NCBI GenBank assembly: GCA_950295325.1
Contig: OX485804.1
Span: forward strand, 5,146,001-5,210,000
Direction of reading: 5' to 3'
DNA: 64,000 nucleotides
From: Polytrichum commune
Lineage: Eukaryota; Streptophyta; Polytrichopsida; Polytrichales; Polytrichaceae
In this document: piece after piece, positions 58,201 through 64,000 of the stretch
How the letters are laid out: each line of letters starts with the position of its first letter
Position numbering within the stretch: position 1 is the stretch's first letter
Position numbers and translations under genes: made by a program
The notes under the pieces: generated by a model
The model's input: only the letters and a program-made list of their open reading frames with translations
Databases searched by the model: none
What the model was told of the DNA's origin: nothing

Positions 58201-59842
58201 GAATTTGGACCCTTGATGTACTAGACTTATCAGTGAATATGATAGTGGATTGTTGCATCCACGCATCACACAAACCAATGACTCTAAGGAACCAACACCC
58301 AACAACCAACATGACCCATTGGTATTTCTAGTTTTTTGAATTAACACAAACATAGACACAACTCCACTCTCAACAAACATTTCCTACTCGATATACATAA
58401 TCCCAAAACTAAATCTCATAATTAGCAAACCTTTTGCAACCAAAACATATCCCTCTTCGCTCAAAGGGAGTGTGAATGGGAAAAACAATTCCGTGGCTCT
58501 AATGGATGCCATTGTGTTGGGGATACACACTAGCTAATGGAAAGGCCTTTTATTGAGAACGCCAACCCTTACATACTCCCAAAATAGTTGGTTTTACGCA
58601 CTAGCAACATTTAAATTACCAATAACCGATAATCATTGAAGAATGATACCACGACAACATGGTCATGTTATTATTGCAAGAAATGAGCCCATTTGTTCCC
58701 TACATGGAATAGGATCGACACCCCCACACACTTGTGGGACCATGTGTTATGTGGTTGATGATATCCCACAAACACAAACATGAATGTGGAGGCCTTGAAG
58801 AAGAAGCACATCTAGTTTGAGGTATCCTTGATTGTATGAATTATTTGTGCATTTCACCTATGCAAATGTTAGAAGGAGAGGATTTTATACATTCGAAGTT
58901 CTCTACTCCTTGGAAGAAAAAAAGTTAGAAAGGCTCCTCATAATACTCCAATAGAAAAACTTTGCAAAGATCTAGGATGGGTTAGAATTTAACTAGAATC
59001 ACCAAATGAGGCATTAGCGACACCACTCAAGGTAATACAGGGTGCACAACAGAGTCATAAATAGTGAAACATGTCTTGAAGACCAAGACAACATGGAAGA
59101 GGTTGAGACACAAGACACAAGACAAGCAAATATTTTGCAATGTCTTAATGTGCTTGTGTGAAAAATTAACAAATATTAGAGTTTATTTCACAAGTCTCAA
59201 ACCAAGCTCAAACCCTAGGATATTGCCATTAGGACTCAGGGTATTGAATATGGTGTGATATGGAGCGTACAACCTCTCATTTCATGTTCTTACAAGTTGG
59301 GAAAGAAGGTGAAGGGAGTTTAAGACCCACTACCAAAGAGAACTAGGAGATTGCCGATGCCAAAAGGAGGAGATAAGGTGAACTCGTTGGAGACTGCCGA
59401 GGACATAACTGAGGTGCAGTAGGGTGTGGATGAGCGAGAGCACAATGGGGAGAAAGGGGAGGAAGAGGAGACTTGATCATATGAAGATGAGGAGCGACAC
59501 AAAAATGTAGAGGAGGATTGAGTCAATGACAAAGAGGATCTCAATACCGAACATGGTTGATTTCTAACCATTATTCCTCCAAATTTTATCATTAAACCCT
59601 TCACCATTTTTCCAAGTTGCATGATTTGTGTGTAAGTGAAAGGGAAGAGGATTCCATCCCTTACCCCAACTCCAATAATCTAAAAAATGTAGCAAAACTT
59701 TGCCAGTGCATATTTCTATCAATTATACTTTTGTTAAAAAAGTTATATTTTGTAGATTTTTGCTCAAATTTGGGGTGAGGGGAGGTGATCAATCCTCTTC
59801 CTTTTAATGTTTTATTGTGTTGCATGTATCCTTGTTGTCTAT
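55248..59842. other. Intergenic between the inverted repeats, no assignable gene
   Basis: Open frames of 60-105 codons occur, notably overlapping plus and minus frames at 57,640-58,380, with no motif I know and no joinable exons. The region is otherwise AT-rich single-copy-looking sequence. Confidence 0.45.
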
Positions 59843-60462
59843 GGGGGAGGGTAGCAAGCACGGTCAAGTATACAGAAAAATGCTCTAATATATTAAAACC
59901 ATAACTTTTTTGGTTGAATGCCTAAAAATAATAGCAAAGTTTTGTTTGAATTGGGGTTTTTTATGATATCCTTTATTGTTTTGTAATGTACTCAAATATA
60001 GAATATCAAGATGAGATCTCCAAATCCTATCACTAAAGTATTGATAAGAAGGTAATGGCTAATTTTGGATTTGGATGTAGATTTCATGACCTCAAAATAT
60101 TTTAAAGTTGGATTTGTTTTTCATATTCCTTGAATTCTTTATAAACTAGAGAGCACCGTTACAAATATCTCTAAGCAAAAATATTAAATTTAATGTAATT
60201 TTGTCATATTTTAGACAGATTTTAGACAATCATGTGTTCCATACATCTACTTGCACATTACTTACACCATCTTCTAAAATATGTAGACTTTTTTGTATTT
60301 TTTTTATCAACATAAATTGCTTCACTTTCTAGATCAATGCAATTTTCAAACGTTGATGATTTTCCTCGACAAAACTCAAAGTTAGTATATAGTTTTAAAT
60401 CACTTTCACTTAAACCTATGTAAGGTAACTAAGCTGTGTACTTGATAGTGCTTGCGCCTAGA
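59843..60462. repeat. Inverted repeat, right arm (~620 bp)
   Basis: Partner of the left arm, 7.0 kb away and inverted. The arms could be terminal inverted repeats of a large decayed DNA transposon, or two copies of one short element inserted in opposite orientation. I see no flanking target duplication. Confidence 0.8.
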
Positions 60463-61699
60463 GGTGATAAGCCCTCCCTCCACTTGAGGTTGAGGTGAGA
60501 GGGGAATGAGTTGATAAGCCTCTCCCCAACCCCTGGCCATTGTATTGAGATTGAATGCTAGCCATGAGAATGGGGGCTTGAAGGAGGCATGATGCGGGAT
60601 TGATCGCCCACTCCTTAGCCATTATAGTGAGGTCTTCATGCCCTCCTTCCACTAGACGGTTCACTGGAAGAAGGGAATATAATTTTTCTCTACTATGTGT
60701 TTGCATATCCTCTTTGTTTTTGCATTTGATTGGAAATTATTGTTGTTTGGTAGTTGGTTTATGTACGGGTTTTGGGGTTTTGGGGTTTAGGGTTTGAGTC
60801 ATTACAGGTACATGCAAGAGAGTTTGACATTGTCTTCTCCATTACAGGATGATGTTGTTTAACATTTGACAAGCAACAAGATTGTTGTTAAAGAGTAATT
60901 TTAAGAGCAATTATCACTTAATTCAACCTTCTCATCTATTGTGCATTAAGGCATAAGTCTTGCCATGTCTTGGAGCTTGAGATCATGGCGTGCGAACAAC
61001 TATTGGCACTTTAGTGAGTGTGGTGGTGCAACAAGGTGGTTTTCAGGCTTGGCCATGTTTTAAAACTAGTAATCTTCTATCATAGACAAATTTAGATTTG
61101 CAGCATAGCACTTTTACACCAAATTACATTCACAATAATTGAAGGGATGGAAAATCACTATCATACATGCTTTAGTTCAAATTTTGATAGCACCACCAAT
61201 TAACACCAAACTACATTCGATATACACTAAAATGCACCCAATAGGCAATACATTCCAAAGTGCATCATTCCCATACCCAAACATGAACCGAATGCCACCC
61301 AATAGCAACCCTAAAGCACCCAATACAACCCAAATGGCAACCCATTCAAACCCAACAACACCCCATACTAACTATTGTTGCACCCTATGCAAATCGAACT
61401 ACAACCTTAGCAAACCAGAGGGCACCCAACACAAACTGGAGAGCAACCTGTACCAACCAAACAACCCAACCCATGCCACCCACAATGGTAAAATGGGCAA
61501 AGGGTATGCCTCACCCTAACAAATTTGATTGGAACCCATATAATACCTAGTGGGTGTGAAACAACACAATTGGGAACACCACCCGGCTTTCGACTAGGCC
61601 ATCAAGATTGCACCAATTGATTGCTACCATCGGATATGGGTGATCATTTCCATTGTGAATCCTGCAACCTTGCAGGTTGATTTGGACATGATTCTTCTA
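60463..61699. other. Intergenic with a C/A-rich low-complexity tract
   Basis: No gene accepted. At about 61,190-61,500 the sequence is rich in CACCCAATA/CAACCC-type phrases, giving a 126-codon Asn/Pro/Thr-rich open frame that I regard as a composition artefact. Confidence 0.5.
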
Positions 61700-62893
61700 G
61701 TGTATAGACATCATGCAATTACAAACAAATGCACCACAAGCTATAGTAGTTTGAGCATTGTGAATTGTGCATCGTGTTGTGCACTCTTCTCTAGGAGTTC
61801 ATGGACCTAATATAAGTTTGCATGTGGGTAAAAATGTCACCTTACTCAAATCCCTCAAAAATATATGGGCAGTTTTGATTTAGAGATCACACAATTACAA
61901 ACAAGTGTACCACGAGCTAGAGTAGCTTGTGCATTGTGTTGTGTAATGTTCTCTAGGAGTTCCAAATGGACATTTTCTAAGTTTTGCATACATTAGGTAA
62001 AGGTGTAGGTGCCGCCCTACCCAAAGTCTTCACAACTTTATTGGCACCACTTATATGGAGAACATGCTTTTATAGACAGATGTACCACAAATTAGAGTAG
62101 CTTAAGCATTGTGCATTGTGCATCGTGTTGTGCATTGATTTTTACACTCAATAAATGCAATCTAAGTGGGTATGTAAGTAGATGTGTAGGTGTCGTCCTA
62201 CCCAATGTCTTCACAACTTTATTGGCACTTTTTGAATGGAGATCATGCATTTACAGACAAATGTACCACAAGCTAGAGTAGCTTAAGCATGTGCATTGAT
62301 TTCTACAATAAATAGATGCAATCTAAGTGGGTTTGTAAAGAGATTTGTAGGTATCGCCCCACCCAAAGTCTACACAACTTTGTTGGCATTTTTTATATGG
62401 AGAGCATGCATTTACATACAAATGTACCACAAGCTAGAGTAGCTTAAGCATTGTGCATTATGCATCGTGTTGTGCATTGATTTTCACAATCAATAAATGA
62501 AATCTAAGTGGGTGTGTAAGTAGATGTGTAGATTCCGCCCTACCCAACTTTATTGGCACTTCTTATATATATGGAGATCATGCATTTATAGACAAATGTA
62601 CCACAAGCTAGAGTAGCTTGTGCATTGTGTTGTGCATTGATTTCTACAATCAATAGATGTAATCTAAGTGGGTATGTAAGTAGATGCGTAGGTGTCGCCC
62701 TACCCAAAGTCTTCACAATTTTATTGGCACTTCTTATATGGAGATCATGCATTTATAGCCAAATGTACCACAAATTAGAGTAACTTAAGCATTGTGCATT
62801 GTGCATCGTGTTGTGCATTTATGTTTACACTCAATAGATGCAATCTAAGTGGGTGTGTAATTAAGTAGATGTGTAGGTGTTGCCCTACCCACA
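61700..62893. repeat. Satellite-like tandem array, ~170-bp period, 7 units
   Basis: The marker GTACCACAAGCTAGAGTAG (or a variant) occurs at about 61731, 61907, 62082, 62263, 62424, 62598 and 62765, spacing 161-181 bp. Each unit also contains GCATTGTGTTGTGCATTGAT, AATCTAAGTGGGT.TGTAAG and GCCCTACCCAAAGTC. The left units are most diverged; the array stops at CTACCCACACTAG. Confidence 0.9.
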
Positions 62894-63159
62894 CTAGTAG
62901 GAAGACAGGTCTTTCCCCACACTTTCACAACACTAATCTAACACCTTTTAGTGACCAGCACACATGTCATGAAGGTTTGCAGCCACTGTGGAGGTAGTGT
63001 CATCCCGGACCAGTCCTATTTTTTAACAAATGAGTGTCAGAATTGTGTGGTGGTTTAAGACCTTTGACTGCGATGGTAATTAAGGATTTTGAAGGCCGTG
63101 GTAGGTAATTAATGATCTTGATCGCCGTGATAATTTATGATTATCACTTTAAAAGAGAT

Positions 63160-63345
63160 ATCCATTAGTAAGTTCACTTCTCACCTTCCAAACCTAGCCA
63201 TCCATAGGCACCTAGTTCCAAGGGCCTAGCCACCCACCTACCAAGGTAGGCTAAGCCAAGGGTGGGGGCCAAGGGGTTTGGTCCTTGAACCTCTTGGCTC
63301 CCACGTAGAGGTCTTAGCCACTAAGCCACCACTCCTCACATGATA
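63160..63345 (-). mobile_element. Probable tRNA-derived SINE
   Basis: The minus strand carries an RNA polymerase III A-box-like TGGCTTAGTGG (63328-63318) and a B-box-like GGTTCAAGGACC (63291-63280) at tRNA-like spacing, followed by a non-tRNA body. No cloverleaf or anticodon is evident, so a functional tRNA gene is unlikely. The ends are approximate and I could not identify a target duplication. Confidence 0.5.
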
Positions 63346-63384
63346 TAGGAGGAGTATTTAAAACATTCGTATATAGAGGCCCCA

Positions 63385-63735
63385 AGTTACTCTTTATTTT
63401 TTATTTACTGTATACAATATAATATCTACTATATACGGTATAATATTTACTATGCATTGTTTACTGTCTTCTATCTACGACATACTCTTTACTGGGTTTA
63501 TTTACTGTTTTTATATACTGTTTTTACTTACGGTTTGTATTAATTGTTTTTACTTACTGTTTTTATTTACTCTTTACAGTCTATTATTACTCTTTACAAC
63601 TTATTTTTACCATTTATTTTATTTTATTTTTTAATTACTATTTACCATCCATTGTCTACTATTTACTGTTTACTGTCTATTTAATATTTACTATTTACTG
63701 TCCATTATCTATTGTGAAATATTTACCATTTGCCA
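63385..63735. repeat. TTTACTGT-rich simple repeat tract
   Basis: The words TTTACTG, TACTGTTTTT and TATTTACTATT recur densely at irregular spacing, giving an open but meaningless plus-strand frame rich in Phe, Leu and Tyr. Confidence 0.8.
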
Positions 63736-63783
63736 TTGACTATTTGTTGGATGAATGTAATGTCTCTCTTCTACCTTAGTAGG

Positions 63784-63911
63784 TAATTAGGTAGGTGACT
63801 TCCTTCTAGGTCTAGATCTAGCTAGAAGATCTACAAAAGTAAACAAATTTGTTTACTTTTGTAGATCTTCTAGCTAGATCTAGACCTAGAAGATAGTCAC
63901 CTACCTAATTA
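63784..63911. repeat. Near-perfect 128-bp palindrome
   Basis: Two 64-base arms meet at 63847/63848 (centre AAACAAATTTGTTT) with no spacer and only two mismatches (around 63,801-63,803 versus 63,892-63,894). It includes CTAGATCTAG and AGATCTTCTAGC words. It may be a young foldback element, a hairpin RNA source, or an assembly or cloning artefact. Confidence 0.9.
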
Positions 63912-63956
63912 AAGAGAGAACATTCTTTCACGGACTTCGTGCATGTCATTAAAGTG

Positions 63957-63986
63957 ACACAACTCTTACACATGTAAGAGTTGTGT
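63957..63986. repeat. Short perfect hairpin
   Basis: 14-bp arms ACACAACTCTTACA / TGTAAGAGTTGTGT are separated by two bases. It lies 45 bp after the large palindrome and 14 bp from the window end, so its wider context is unknown. Confidence 0.7.
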
Positions 63987-64000
63987 TGCGGAGCTCAAAA

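Noticed and set aside
61139-61519. 126-codon Asn/Pro/Thr-rich frame
   Set aside because: It follows a C/A-rich low-complexity tract and shows no domain; probably an artefact of composition.
63280-63328. A functional tRNA gene on the minus strand at 63.3 kb
   Set aside because: A- and B-box-like words are present, but I could not fold a cloverleaf with an anticodon loop, so I called a SINE-like repeat instead.
63452-63634. 60-codon Phe/Leu/Tyr-rich frame resembling a membrane peptide
   Set aside because: It is produced by the TTTACTG simple repeat.

Overview
This is nuclear DNA from a land plant. The evidence is a spliced eight-exon gene for a plastid-type DUF1499 protein with plant-like GT-AG introns, Ty3/gypsy LTR retrotransposons primed by initiator-Met tRNA, one with a chromodomain (chromovirus), and several MITE-like and SINE-like repeats. 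I cannot assign a lineage below land plant. There are no operons, CRISPR arrays, rRNA genes or convincing tRNA genes.

Positions 1 to about 33,420 are almost entirely nested LTR retrotransposons of two families. 'F1' is a Ty3/gypsy chromovirus-type family with LTRs of 970-974 bp (TGTCGC...GCGACA ends), a tRNA-iMet primer site and a GGTGGGGGTGAG polypurine tract. It is coding-dead: gag is degraded, the catalytic RT core is missing, and the start of the RNase H region is tandemly repeated three or four times. Four internal copies and eight full-length LTRs (A-H) are present. One copy is complete (5632-12685, 5-bp target duplication TAGAG, LTR pair with no difference seen). A second insertion is a 14.1-kb head-to-tail array (18643-32750, target duplication TACTG, matching outer LTRs). 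The left array (1-5498) runs off the window. 'F2' is an older gypsy-type element (gag with zinc knuckles, then protease, but no RT or integrase) between 5499 and about 33,420. All three F1 insertions sit in its LTRs.

Positions 33,420-46,600 are AT-richer, gene-poor DNA with minisatellites, a Tourist-like MITE, a foldback element and a duplicated, unrecognised coding relic (41.6-45.9 kb).

Positions 46,601-50,489 (minus strand) hold the one gene I can model fully: eight exons, 231 codons, all junctions GT-AG and phase-consistent, with a further spliced 5' UTR intron. It encodes a DUF1499 protein with a twin-arginine plus hydrophobic segment suggesting plastid or thylakoid targeting.

Positions 50,900-64,000 are again non-genic: a pair of ~620-bp inverted repeats 7 kb apart, a ~1-kb TIR transposon with 8-bp target duplication, old inverted F1 LTR remnants, a ~170-bp satellite array, a tRNA-derived SINE-like repeat, and a near-perfect 128-bp palindrome at the right edge.
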